A DNA stretch of 64,000 nucleotides from Panicum virgatum (lineage: Eukaryota > Streptophyta > Magnoliopsida > Poales > Poaceae): assembly GCF_016808335.1 (NCBI RefSeq), contig NC_053141.1, forward strand, positions 19,289,756-19,353,755. Direction: 5' to 3'. Made by a program: the position numbers and the translations under genes. The notes under the pieces were generated by a model. The model was not told the DNA's origin. It saw only the letters and a list, made by a program, of their open reading frames with translations, and ran no database searches. Below, in pieces: positions 12,151 through 22,606 of the stretch. The first letter of the stretch is position 1. The number at the start of each line of letters is the position of its first letter.

Positions 12151-13192
12151 CTAGGGATAGAAACGACGTAGCTGTTGTATATTCCAAGCGTTGGTGAGGA
12201 CTTCGCCTTTTTCGTTGGCTAGCTTGTACGTGCCGGGCTTGAGCACCTCGGCGATTATGTACGGTCCTTCCCATGGAGGTGAGAGCTTGTGGCGGCCCCT
12301 GTTGTCCTGTCGAAGCCTTAGCACCAAGTCCCCTTCGTTGAGGTCTCGGCGCTGGACCCTCTGCGCTTGATACCTTCGCAAGGACTGCTGGTAGCGCGTA
12401 GAGTGGAGGAGCGCCATGTCTCGAGCCTCGTCCACTTGGTCCAGCGAGTCTTCGCGAGCTCGCTGGTTTCGTTGTTCTTGATATGCCTTAAGCCTCGGCG
12501 ATCCGTACTCCAAGTCAGTGGGGAGGATAGCCTCGGCACCGTAGACCAGGAAGAACGGAGAAAAGCCCGTGGCTCTGCTCGGGGTCGTCCTCAGGCTCCA
12601 GATGACCGAGGGCAGCTCTGTGAGCCACCTCCGGCCGAATTTGTTCAGCTTGCTGAAGATCCTCGGCTTTAGTCCTTGGAGGATCATGCCATTGGCACGC
12701 TCCACTTGCCCATTCGTCTGTGGGTGTGCCACAGCCGACCAGTCCACACGTATGTGGAAGCTGTCGCAGAACGCCAAGAACTTCCTGCCTGTGAACTGGG
12801 TGCCGTTGTCGGTGATGATCGAGTTCGGGACCCCGAACCTGAAGACGATGTCGTTGAAGAATAGAGCTGCTTGCTCGGATTTAATCTTGCCGATGGGTCG
12901 AGCCTCGATCCATTTGGAGAATTTGTCGACCGCCACCAGCAAGTGGGTGAAGCCCCCGGGCGCCTTCTTCAACGGACCGACGAGGTCCAGTCCCCACACG
13001 GCAAACGGCCATGTGATGGGGATCGTCTGTAGGGCATGGGCCGGGAGGTGTGTTTTTCGAGCGTAGAACTGGCAACCCTCGCAAGTCCGCACGACGTCAG
13101 TGGCGTCGGCGACCGCGGTGGGCCAGTAAAAGCCTTGCCGAAACGCGTTACCCACGAGGGTGCGTGGCGAGGCGTGGTGGCTTTACACGCCG
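12151..13192 (-). pseudogene. Ty3/Gypsy integrase remnant
   Basis: Open for about 345 codons on the minus strand, encoding most of an integrase. It begins inside the HHCC zinc region (HHASPRTLV, then CEGC in CEGCQFYAR). The DDE core follows: first Asp in GLDLVGP, second in TDNGTQF, and Glu in VERANG within the conserved AHPQTNGQVERANG. After this come the C-terminal WSLRTTP and VYGAEAILP motifs typical of plant Gypsy integrases, and the domain ending QQLRRFYP. Upstream it runs without a gap into the gag remnant, with a TAA between the two, so protease, reverse transcriptase and RNase H have been lost by deletion. The catalytic residues are all present, but the gene has no start and no partner domains, so it is unlikely to work. 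Confidence 0.9.
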
Positions 13193-14219
13193 GGCGCTAC
13201 GGCTGCCTTGCCCTTCCCCGCTGGGGGTGTGTGCACGGAAACCTCGCGGTCCTGACGCGTAGTCCCATCACGGTGCTCCGGGGCCTTCGAGCGCATACGA
13301 GACGCAGAACACTCGGCCTGCTGCACGGCAGCTTGCTCGATGAGCTCCTGTGCCTCGCAGCGCAAGTTGCGGCCCGAAGGTGTCGTTGGCTCGGGCATAG
13401 CTTGGAGTAGGTAGGCCGCAGCGACGAGCTTCTCGCCCGCCGTCTTCAGTTCCGGAGATTTGTCGACGTTGTCGTCGGCCAGGATGCGCTCCCGGGCAAC
13501 ACGTCCCGCCGCCTGGGCGTGTGCACCAGGCGCGGTACGCTGCTGCTCGAGTGCAGCGCGTAGCTCCTGGGTTTGTTGATGCTGCTCGTCGAGCTTGGCT
13601 TGAAGCTCGTTGAGCTGCGCCAGTTGAGCTTGTCGCGCCGCTGAACTTGACGAGGAAGGGGCTGCAGGCGGGACCACCGGTTGGTTTTCCCGTACGTCCG
13701 TCCCGCCGTCCTCGTCGTTGGCTGGAGCATTGTCGTCTTGCTCGTCCGCGAGGTCCGCCATGAAGCATTCCCTGGAAGGATCGAAATCCCCCTCGCTGGA
13801 GTCTTCGGAGCAGGTGAGGCAGTAGGCCGTCGCCAGCTGGAACACGCGGAGAGTGTCGGGGTCGCAGACCCCGGAGTAGTCCTCGGCCTCCTCGGCTACG
13901 AAGTTGTTCATGAAGAAGTCGATGTCGTCAGCGATCGAGCTCGCCGTCTCGGGGTAGGATTCGTCAGGGGATGACGCGATAGGGTTGCGAATCGACCGAA
14001 GATGATGACCCGGCAGATCCTCATGCTCGATGAAGCTAGCGCTGGTTGATGAGGCGTGGGCGGCAGCGTTGCGCATCCCGAAGGGGAAGGGCGACGCCGA
14101 AGTCAAGCCCCCCTGGGAGGCACTAGTGCCGCAGCAGGTGATGATGTCGGCGCAGATGACGCCGAGGCACGTGATGATGAAACGGTGGCCCCGTTGGCCG
14201 TGATGGTGAGTTGCGACAT
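13183..14219 (-). pseudogene. Ty3/Gypsy gag N-terminal remnant
   Basis: Minus-strand remnant of the N-terminal, low-complexity region of a plant Gypsy gag. The likely start is the ATG at 14219 (MSQLTITANG). A frameshift within the first 40 or so codons moves the reading into the long open frame ending at 13183. That frame contains acidic segments, a Gln-rich helical stretch (LQAKLDEQHQQTQELRAAL) and ends GKGKAAVAPGV then TAA. The CA-like gag core (PF03732) and zinc knuckle are absent because the deletion fuses this part directly to the integrase. It belongs to the element 2583-16853. Confidence 0.75.
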
Positions 14220-14272
14220 GCCAGCCTCAACCCACGTGGGGGAGCTGTGGCGTGCCGCACGATGCCGCTCCG

Positions 14273-15534
14273 CCAAGTCAAGCTAGCTATCTGATCTTCA
14301 AACGTATCACCGAAAAACAAAGTTGAGCCACAAGCAAGGCTGAGTATACGAATACTCAGCAAGACTTACCTGACTATGGGTATACTTAGCCCAATACCTA
14401 GACATGCAAGGCTTTTGGCTGGAGGGGATTGTTTCGCCGAAAAGCAACTAAGAGTAAATCCTTAATTTCCAATTTTAGCGTCAAAATTCTAGTTCAATTA
14501 ACCATTCTAAGTGAGCATCTATCCAATAGCATACATGGTGGAAAACAATTATTTTTCATCATTCAACCATCTTCTTCATCATCATTGTTCCACTTCTTAC
14601 TCTATGTGGCAAAAGGGTTAAGCAGTCTCAATAACCGCGGGAAACAGACAATTTGAATCGAATTTGTTAACCTGGCCAGGCGGACCTAAACACACGCATG
14701 GGAACCGAGTCCCCACGTAACATTTCCCCTTTCTTTCTGGCTTGTGGATCAGGGTCACCATCCTCGACTACAGAGTATGCAGACTCTGTACCCGCATGTG
14801 CGCGCAAGAGAACAAGTTCAAAGAGGGTGAGGGAAAAGTCCACTCCCCGGTCCAACCAAGTACTTAAGCTTACCGATTATCATATTTCTCGGCATGTGGT
14901 TAGTACGTTCAACCGTTTAACCACCACTACCACACACTACGGCCTTAACATTTTTCCCTAAACAGATGGGGCATCAACAAGTACCATAGCCCCGCCCATG
15001 GACCTTATGATTGCAGCACGTAGCAGACATTCAACTCCTATAAGCTCGCGAGTGACAGGAAATCACTCGACTTCTACCGAATCCTTAGCTTAGCTATCTA
15101 ATGACCTAAACCTACTAGTGTTCAAACATAGGTACCTAGGATCATGCAACTAAAGTTTCAATCAACTCCTGTAAACTTAAATGCACAAGCATATAGAAAC
15201 AATAAGTTGCATAAAGTTGAAAGTAATAGGTCATGCTCCGGGGCTTGCCTTCCTGAGCGTAACTAGCCTTGGGCTCTTCCGAAACTTGGTTCGGGTCTTC
15301 AATGGCTTCAGTTAGATTCGCTTGAGCTTGACGCTGCTCACTCTCGGACTCCGGCACCAGCTCGTACGTACCGTCAGCGAGAGTAGTTGAATCTACAAGA
15401 AATGCATATGCGTGAGTTACTTTAGTGGTAACGATTTATTCATTTCTTCACTATAGAGTTGTAATCCAACAAAACTAAAGTTGAGATGGAGATCATTTTC
15501 TTTTCAACTTCTTGGGCAATCATTTATAGAGTAG
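14273..15534 (-). repeat. Block A', copy of element-flanking DNA lying inside the Gypsy element
   Basis: 1262 bp matching 1321-2582 end to end, ending with the same AGTAG next to the LTR start. It occupies the place where the Gypsy PBS and 5' untranslated region should be. The left junction is abrupt, after CGATGCCGCTCCG. Confidence 0.85.
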
Positions 15535-16853
15535 TGTCGGTGTCCTGACCCGGGGGCCTAGATCCCAACTAGTAAACGCTGCGTGTTTCCTCGTCCCAGA
15601 TGATGATGCAAGAGGCAATCACAGTAACGCACGGTTTTATCCTGGTTCCGGCCGCGGGGCCATACGTCCAGCAAAGGGGGTGTGCGAGGGCACTGTATTA
15701 TCTTGCACCCGGAGTGCTTGTAGTAGGGGATACAAGAGAGGCGAGAGAGGGAGGGGAGCTCCCAAGTCTCTACTAGGAGTGGAGTCGGTTGAGATGAGTG
15801 CTCAGTAGTGCTGAGAGTTCTCTTGGGAGATAGAAACCAGAGAGACCCAGCAGACTAGAGTCCAGTTAGAGCCCAGCGACGCTTAAAGGGGGTCCGCCTC
15901 CTCCTTTCATAGTCACAAGGAGGGGGCGGAGTACACGAGTGTAGGGCACGGAAGTTGTCGTTTTCCCCCGAATCGCGGGTACAGTGGTCGAACACTGTAG
16001 GAAGTACACTGTGGGAAGGCGGCGCACGTTGCTGTTGTCCTCGATTTCGTCCTTGGTCCCGCGGGGATGGCGCCGGTTGTCCTGCAGTGCCCCGGCGGTA
16101 GTAATGGCGCGAGTCGGCCTCGGACCCCCCGGTCGGAGTGCGGGTGTGCACACTAGAAGGTCCGGGGGACACGTGACGTCGCCGGACCCCTTCCTCAGTG
16201 GGGGGCGGGTCCGAAAGGTCGGCGGGAGTAGTACCGAGCCTGTCTTATCCCGCGTCGTAGGTCCCAAGGCACTGCTATAGTGTCTGGGATGGCAGAGTGA
16301 TGACCAGAGTCAGCGGATGGGACCCCGGTCACATCCACTGGTGGGAGTGGCAGTCTGACGCCGCCCGTCCTTTGAGCCGTGGCGGAGTGGCTGGCCTTTA
16401 ATGCCTTCGTACGGCGGGCGGTTGGGCGGCGGGGCCGTTTGTCCCTTATGCCGAGAGACGGCTTCGAGCGAGGCGGAGATGAGTTACCCGCTCGAGGGTA
16501 GATCCGCTACCCTCGAGCGAGGCGGAAGTGTGTTGCGCGGTCGAGGGTCCCGAGGGGGGCCCTCGAGCGAGGCGGAGAATGAATCACCCGCTCGAGGGTA
16601 GATTCGCTACCCTCGAGCGAGGCGGAGATTGTCGCGGGCCCGGGAGGGACCCTCGAGCGAGGCGGAGATCGTTCCGCGGGTTCGAGGGGGATGTGAATGG
16701 GCCGCGTGCTGGGCTTTATTGAGTCTTTTCCTTTCTTCCGGATTGGAAGCAGGCCGTGGGTCTTCGTGGGCCCAGTCGCCTTAACAGGTGTTTTTGTGTT
16801 TTAAAGCAATCTTATCACCCCAATTAGGGTGTCCCTAATTGTGGCACCCGACA
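15535..16853 (-). repeat. 5' LTR of the Tat-like Gypsy element
   Basis: 1319 bp, the partner of 2583-3903, followed by TSD AGTAG (16854-16858). It contains the hairpin pair at 16489-16519 and 16589-16619. The TATA box at 15903-15912 is altered. Confidence 0.9.
15903..15912 (-). promoter_or_regulatory. LTR TATA box, mutated copy
   Basis: Minus-strand CTATGAAAGG where the 3' LTR has CTATAAAAGG. This would be the transcribing LTR, so promoter strength may be reduced. Confidence 0.45.
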
Positions 16854-16858
16854 AGTAG

Positions 16859-19150
16859 AAGACAACATTACTTAGTTCATAAAGTCAAGGTGGGGTTTTC
16901 ATCATTTACCATAACATACAAAAGTCATTTTCTTTAACAAAAACTAGAGATCAAATGCGCTGCTTATAAATATAGCTACACAGTGTTTCTAGGGTCGAAA
17001 TTTTTATGTAGAGTATTTCATCAAGTGTAGGTCTTACTGTAAAAATTTCAGAAATTTTCACGCAGCAGAAAAATTATGAAAAACAAAATACACAGCCACT
17101 GCTAGGATATAAATCTATTTATACAGAACAAACCATGTGAGTAAAGGAGCTAAAACTTTTACTGAGGCTTCCTACTCTTGTGTGGTGTCTACTGTTAATG
17201 TTTCAGATTTTATGGAGCAGTAAACAGAGCATGAAAAATATGACAAACTATATCAGCAATAAAACATACTTATTTCTACAGAGAGTTGTACTGAGTTTCT
17301 GAGTCTCAATTGTCCAGAAGGGTCCTATTCTCAACTAAAGCCTGTGGTAAATATATTGGATTTTTTCATGCAGCGGAAATATTTTTGTTGATTTAATACA
17401 CTTATCCAAGACATAAATTACTTGAGCAGGTTCCGCTTAAGTAAAAAGTTCCAAACTTTTTCTACAACATTTAGGAAGCATTATAACACCACTTTAAATG
17501 TTTCAGCTTGTAACTCAAAGCACCACAGTCATAAGAAATTAGATTCATATGTCCATGACATAAAGCAAGGTCTACTAAAAAGTATAGCTAGATTTCTCCT
17601 ATGGTCATGAAATTTTTACCCAGAGCCATACTATTTGGCAATGCACCACTGTCCAAAAATCTGAGCCAGAACATGCATATAACTTGAGATACCATAAAAA
17701 CTACCTATTCATTGTATTTTAATTAGAGCAAAAACTGTTGAGCAAATGACAAAGTGCATGTAACAAAAGTTGTAGACCTAGTCACTAGGAACTCAGAAAA
17801 ATTGAGTTTGCATTTTTCCAATTTTCCTATGATTTTTAAATGAGTTTACAAGTTTGCTGTTTGAAACTAAAAAACTGGAAAACAAATTTGGCTAAAGGGC
17901 CCCTGCATCTTGCGCAAAACCCCCTGAAGACTAAAAACAAATCATGAACAGGCCCTTGGCCGGAGGTAGAAGAAGGGGCGGCGGGGCCGGCTGTTTTCCG
18001 GCGCCTAGGCTCACCGGCGGCGAGGGGGAAGAGGTGGGGGAGCTAGAGGACTTCGAGCTATATCGATTTGTGGGCTCAATCGAGCTTGGGGATGGCCGGA
18101 GATGTGCTCCCAGCGGCGAGCAGCGGGCGGCGGCGTTGGAGGTGGTCGCCGGCGGTGCACCGATGGCCTTGAGCGGCTGCGAGTGGGTCGAGGAGCTTCG
18201 GGGCGGCGAGAGGGAGCTTGCTGCGGGGTCCGTAGGGGGCGAGGAAGGGCGGGGGAGGGGGCTGCATGGTGAGCTCAGGTTGGGGCGGCGATACAGACGG
18301 CCATGGCGGGCTCGGCGGAGCGGCTCCACGCGAGCAGGGGCCGAGCTCGGCTTTTATAGGCGCACGGGGTAGAGAGGAGGAGCTATGGAAGGCTGAGTGG
18401 GTGCGGGCGTGCGCGGCATTGATGGCCGGGGTGCGACCGGCTCGTTTGTCATCACGGCGTCGTCGTGGTGCGCCATCGAAGCCAGGCAGGGGCGCAGCGA
18501 GGAGGAGATGTGCTGCAGCAGCGACAAGATGGGGGAAAAAGGTCAACGGGGCGTGCAGGAGAGGCACTCATGGCCGGCAGTGGCCGCAGCGATGGCACAG
18601 TGAGCGGCGGCAGGCCTAGCGCCACTAGCACTGCCGTGGACAGGGAAAACAGAGGAGGGAGAGAGAGAAGGAAGGAGGAGAGAGGGAAGCCGAGGTCAAC
18701 GAGGTTTGCTTGAACTTTCTCCCAAAATTTGTATGGTAACTCAGAAATATTTGAACATGAAAGTTGTTCAAAATTTCAAACTCTAAAACTTTCCTTTCAG
18801 GCCAAATTTCATTCGAGCAATGGTTTGAAGGTTATTTTAAATTTTTGAAAACTATGATTCAAAAATACTTGTCGTTTTATGTGGAGTCATCATTATTTTG
18901 ATCATGATGTCAACTAGGCTTTTGTAGACCCTGTTTATAGGGATATGTAGATGCATTTCACTAGCCAAATTTGAGTTGTTTATGAAAAGTTACAAAGTCA
19001 CACTATACTTGCACACATACACATCTACACAAACATACATACACAAGCATTTGTAGATAGACAAGAAATGCATTATTTACTCGTGATGATTATGCACGAT
19101 GACATGGTCAATGACCTTACTAATTATTTTTAAACACCTGAGGTGTTACA
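16859..19150 (-). repeat. Right (5') part of the long solo LTR
   Basis: AT-rich U3/U5-like DNA with a GC-rich core at 17940-18700. A minus-strand TATA box CCTATAAAAG lies at 18351-18360. The GC-rich block is on the downstream side, as in long grass Gypsy LTRs. The long open frames in it (17931-18567) are composition effects. Confidence 0.7.
18351..18360 (-). promoter_or_regulatory. TATA box of the long solo LTR
   Basis: Minus-strand CCTATAAAAG, about 800 bp after the LTR start at 19150, at the edge of the GC-rich transcribed-leader-like block. Confidence 0.5.
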
Positions 19151-19155
19151 GAAAG

Positions 19156-20698
19156 ACTAAACAAGCTTTGTTGAAGCGACGGCTTACCATGTGTGCAAGT
19201 GCTAAGGTGAAGTGCTAGGATTTGTGGGGTGTTCGAAGTATCATATCCAAGCCTTGTTGGGAGAAGCAATGCAATACATCAAATATTTTTATTGGAGTGA
19301 CTTGAGTATTCAAGGACAGTTTTACAAGATGATTTGGAACTCTAGGTCACCAGCTCAAGTATGGATTTGCTCAAAAGGATGTTATGCAATGTTGGAATCC
19401 CAAAGTTGAAGAAAAATCAAAGTATGACAAAGCTAAAGCAATTCAAGGCTCAAGTGGTTGAAATGTGGTTCATATTTAATCTTGAGTGTAGGTACGCCGT
19501 ACTATCAAGAGGGATGCAACATTGATTGATTGACATGGTCAAAAGTGCTCATAGGTCACCCCAAGTGAGAATCCTGAGAGAAAACCCCTGTAAACTAACT
19601 TTATGCTACTTGGATGATCAAGTGTTGACTTGGTGGACCAAGTGGAGCACTTAAACTGGGTTTGGGCTTCTCTAACCTAGACCGGTCTGGGTATAACAGC
19701 TAGTAATTTGAACAGACAGGTCTGACCGATTTGCACTGACAGTTACAACGGCTAGTTTTTAGAAGTAGGGTATTTATACCCCTCAGCCCCCTCTTGTGTG
19801 GGCTGCTGGTTCCCTGACTTTTCTTGAGCTTCTTTAAGCAATTTCTTGACCAGCTAGCTCTCCCCAACACTCTTTCTGAGTTGTGCTAACTAGATTGCAT
19901 ATATTTGGATTGGGTTGAGAGATTGAGCAAGTGTGAGATAGCTGAGCATTGTGAGATCTGCAATTTGAGCAGCAAGTGAGCAACCATAGCTTGAGCACTC
20001 AAGATTTGTCAAATCTTTCAAAGTTCGCATTTGTTACTCTTGGAGGTTTGCCTCCTAGACGGCTAGGCGTTGCTGGCTAGCTCCCAACATTGTGGTGGGC
20101 AGCAACAAGTCTGTGCGGGCGTGATCTTACCCCCTTGGTGGAAAGGATCAAGATAGTGGAATCAAAGAAGTGGTTGAAAGAGACCCAACTCAAGGGATCG
20201 AGTTGAAAGAGTCTCACACCCAACGAGTTTCTCAACGGAGACATAGGATTCACGGTGGTGAATCTGAACTTCGGGAAACAAATCCTTGTGTCTCCTTTGT
20301 GGTTTGCCTCACTACTTTGAGTTCTAGCATTTGTTTTATTAATTCCTCATCGATCTACTTTGGTGTGTTGTTTCTGTGTGTGCAGGGACTTGCAATATAT
20401 TTATAATCACCTGCAGGAACACTACATCAAGTTGTATTAGTGCTAGAGCTCGAGGAGGGGAGAAACTCTGGTATTTGTGCAGGTTCTGCGTAGGACCGGT
20501 CTGACTGGTCACTCCAACCGGTCTGACCTGTTTCCTATTCTGCTCAGCGTCTAAGTGTTAGACTGGTCTGACCGGTCTGCCTGACCGGTCTGACAGGTCA
20601 GTGTGCTGACAGTTTGGTTTAAGTGTTGTAATTTGTAGAATTTGTTGAAATGCCTATTCAACCCCTCCCCCCCTTAGGTGACATCCTATGTCCTTTCA
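19156..20698 (+). repeat. 5' LTR of the Copia-type element, second segment
   Basis: Continues the LTR from ACTAAACAAGC and ends CCTTTCA. It matches 28333-29885. A TATA-like TATTTATACC lies at 19771-19780. The ACCGGT motif arrays (19680-19735 and 20490-20605) differ in length from those of the 3' LTR. Confidence 0.9.
20490..20605. repeat. ACCGGTCTG motif array in the Copia-type 5' LTR
   Basis: Degenerate copies of a 9-bp unit (GACCGGTCT), each centred on the palindrome ACCGGT. The corresponding stretch of the 3' LTR (29728-29785) has fewer units. Confidence 0.8.
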
Positions 20699-20700
20699 AT

Positions 20701-20712
20701 TGGTATCAGAGC
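20701..20712 (+). other. Primer-binding site (initiator tRNA-Met type)
   Basis: TGGTATCAGAGC, two bases after the LTR end at 20698. This is the usual minus-strand priming site of plant Copia elements. Confidence 0.9.
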
Positions 20713-20753
20713 TTTGGTCTCCGAATTAAAGCTTTACCGCTTGGAGAATCACG

Positions 20754-22606
20754 ATGTCGACTACTTGGGAGGTACCGTTTGAGCCGCTATCTCTAGATGG
20801 CTCAAACTACTCTTCTTGGTCAGCTCATATACTTAATGTTCTAAGGACCATGGGTCCTTCCTTTGAGCAAATTGTTGAGTCGAGCATTCTTCCCGATGAC
20901 TTTGACAATTTGTTCGAATTGTCAATTGAGGAGTTGAAGCGCTCGATTTGCAATCGTCGTGTCATTAACCTCTTGTTTAGGAACACTGACAGAGAGCTCT
21001 CAGATCTCATAAATAATGAGGACAAATTGAAAGAGACACGAATTGATGCTCATCGTCTTTGGAAATTTATTAAGTCAATATGTGAAGAAGATAGCGACGA
21101 TGAGGATCAAGAAGAAGATGAGGAGTCATTGGAGGAGTGTACTACCACAGAAACACACACTCATCCTCTTGTGACTCCTCCCAAAGACCAAGAAGCAGAA
21201 TCAATCAAGTCCGATGGTTCCCTGGTGGAACCAGTCAGACCGGTCTGACCAGGAACCAGAGGAAAAAGAGCAAGAAGTGCTCCCGAAGACGATCAAGACA
21301 AGCAAGAGCTTCCGCAAAGTCAACATCTTCCAGTGATGTTGATCACAAGTGCTTGATGGCCAGAACTGATGAAAATACTAAGGAAGATGAAGTTCAAATT
21401 GAAGCTATCAAAGCTCTAAATCAAGTGCTTGAAAAGATCAAACAAGAACAAGCTTCTTTGGCACAAAGGTATCATGAATTGTCCAATGATTATGCTAATG
21501 CCAATAACTCAGTTATTCATGTAGCATCATTGGAGAAAGAGAATCAAATGCTCAAGGCTCAAGTTGAGAGTCTCACTAGCAAGTGTGTGACTTTGCAAGG
21601 AACTCATAATGAACTTGAATATTCCAATGAGAAGCTTGCGGATTCACATACTAAGCTAGAAATTGCTCATGAGGTTGTAATAACATCGGTAAAATCCTAT
21701 CAACCTCTCTCCCACACATGCACATACTCACAACCTTCAATTATGTTATCTTGTGATAAATTGTGTTGCTCCCATGCAACAAATACTTGTGTTGAGCATG
21801 TGATTGCAGAATCATGTGATGACCTTATCGCGGAAGAAAACGATCAACTCAAGCGAGAGGTCGAAGAGCTAAAGATTGAAATGATCAAGTTGAAGAACAA
21901 AGGTCAAGTGCAACCTTCTCAAGATAACTGTGATGACATAGTGAAGAAGCTTGAGAAGGGTTCAAATCTCACTACCTCTGCTCCTCAGCAAGGTCAATCA
22001 AAAAGAAAAAGTCTTGTACAAGTCAAGAAGCCAAATATGGGACAAAAGGAGTTCACATGTCCCATGCAACCCAAGAACAAGACAAAGCCTTCAAGAAAGG
22101 AAAAGCAACGTGCAAGAACTAGGGCATGCTTCAAATGCAAAGAAAAAGGTCATCTCATTGCAGCATGTCCCATTTTAGAAAGTGAGGTCAGGTCTGACCC
22201 GACCGGTCAGAGCGGTCACCCTAGACCGGTCAGACCGGTTGGTGCCCAGACAACTCAACCTCATCCCTATAAGAGCAAGCAAGTCAAGGATACAAATGTG
22301 ATGCCAAAAATGAAGCAAGTGCTGAGCAATGGACATAATGTTCAGTCAAGGAAAGCAAAACATCGCACTTGCTACACATGTAGAGAAAAAAGGCATCTAG
22401 GTAAGGATTGTCCAAAAGGTAACCCACAAACCTCAAATCTTGTCCAATATGATTTCACTAAGCTTAGGAATGACAAAGCAGATACTTGTGCTATTAGAGT
22501 GATTAAATCTCCTCGAACTAGCATAAGAGCTGTTTGGGTTCCTAAGCATCTCTTAACTAACTTGGACGGACCCAACAAGGTTTGGGTACCAAAAGGCACT
22601 TGCTGA
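20754..22606 (+). pseudogene. Copia-type gag with two CCHC zinc knuckles, frameshifted
   Basis: The first open frame (20754-21248) starts at an ATG 41 bp after the PBS and has the Copia gag N-terminal signature LDGSNYSSW. It ends at a TGA supplied by an ACCGGTCTGA motif copy. The rest of gag continues in another frame to 22606, so a frameshift lies between about 21120 and 21250. The second part has a Lys/Arg-rich stretch, a long coiled coil (QVLEKIKQEQASLAQRY onward) and two CX2CX4HX4C zinc knuckles, CFKCKEKGHLIAAC and CYTCREKRHLGKDC. Between the knuckles, motif DNA is translated in frame as PRPVRPVGAQ. It ends KVWVPKGTC, where Copia polyproteins normally pass into protease, but no protease follows. 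It would package element RNA if restored. Confidence 0.85.

Larger units (their letters stand above)
2583..16853 (-). mobile_element. Tat-like Ty3/Gypsy retrotransposon, degenerate and rearranged, minus orientation
   Basis: On the minus strand both LTRs start TGTCGGGTGCC and end with CACCGACA. A perfect 5-bp TSD AGTAG flanks the whole (2578-2582 and 16854-16858). In minus order it contains the 5' LTR (15535-16853), a misplaced copy of flanking DNA (14273-15534), gag (14219-13183), an integrase remnant fused directly to gag (13192-12151), a long 3' region with a plus-strand antisense accessory gene (6534-11627), a polypurine tract (3904-3917) and the 3' LTR (2583-3903). Protease, reverse transcriptase and RNase H are missing. 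An antisense accessory ORF beyond the integrase with a 'putative gypsy type transposon' domain is known from Tat-lineage plant Gypsy elements. The lineage call is an inference from that layout. Confidence 0.8.
879..19150 (-). mobile_element. Long solo LTR, minus orientation, inserted in the Copia-type 5' LTR
   Basis: The plus-strand ends are TGTGGCAGAACTGCC and CCTGAGGTGTTACA, so the minus strand starts TGTAACACCTCAGG. The empty site is preserved in the 3' LTR near 28328, where GAGGGACTAAGC is uninterrupted. The flanking 5-bp duplication is GAGGG (874-878) and GAAAG (19151-19155), with two apparent G-to-A changes. Excluding the Gypsy element nested at 2583-16853, about 4.0 kb remains with no second LTR, PBS or coding domain, which fits a solo LTR of the long-LTR Gypsy type. 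The LTR at 34127-36661 has related ends and internal blocks (a junction with TACTCAGCAAGACTTACC and the CGCGAGTGA region). Confidence 0.75.

Noticed and set aside
17931..18713. GC-rich open frames beside the TATA box of the long solo LTR
   Set aside because: They lie in the leader-like part of an LTR, overlap on both strands, and have low-complexity Gly/Arg or Pro/Ser composition.
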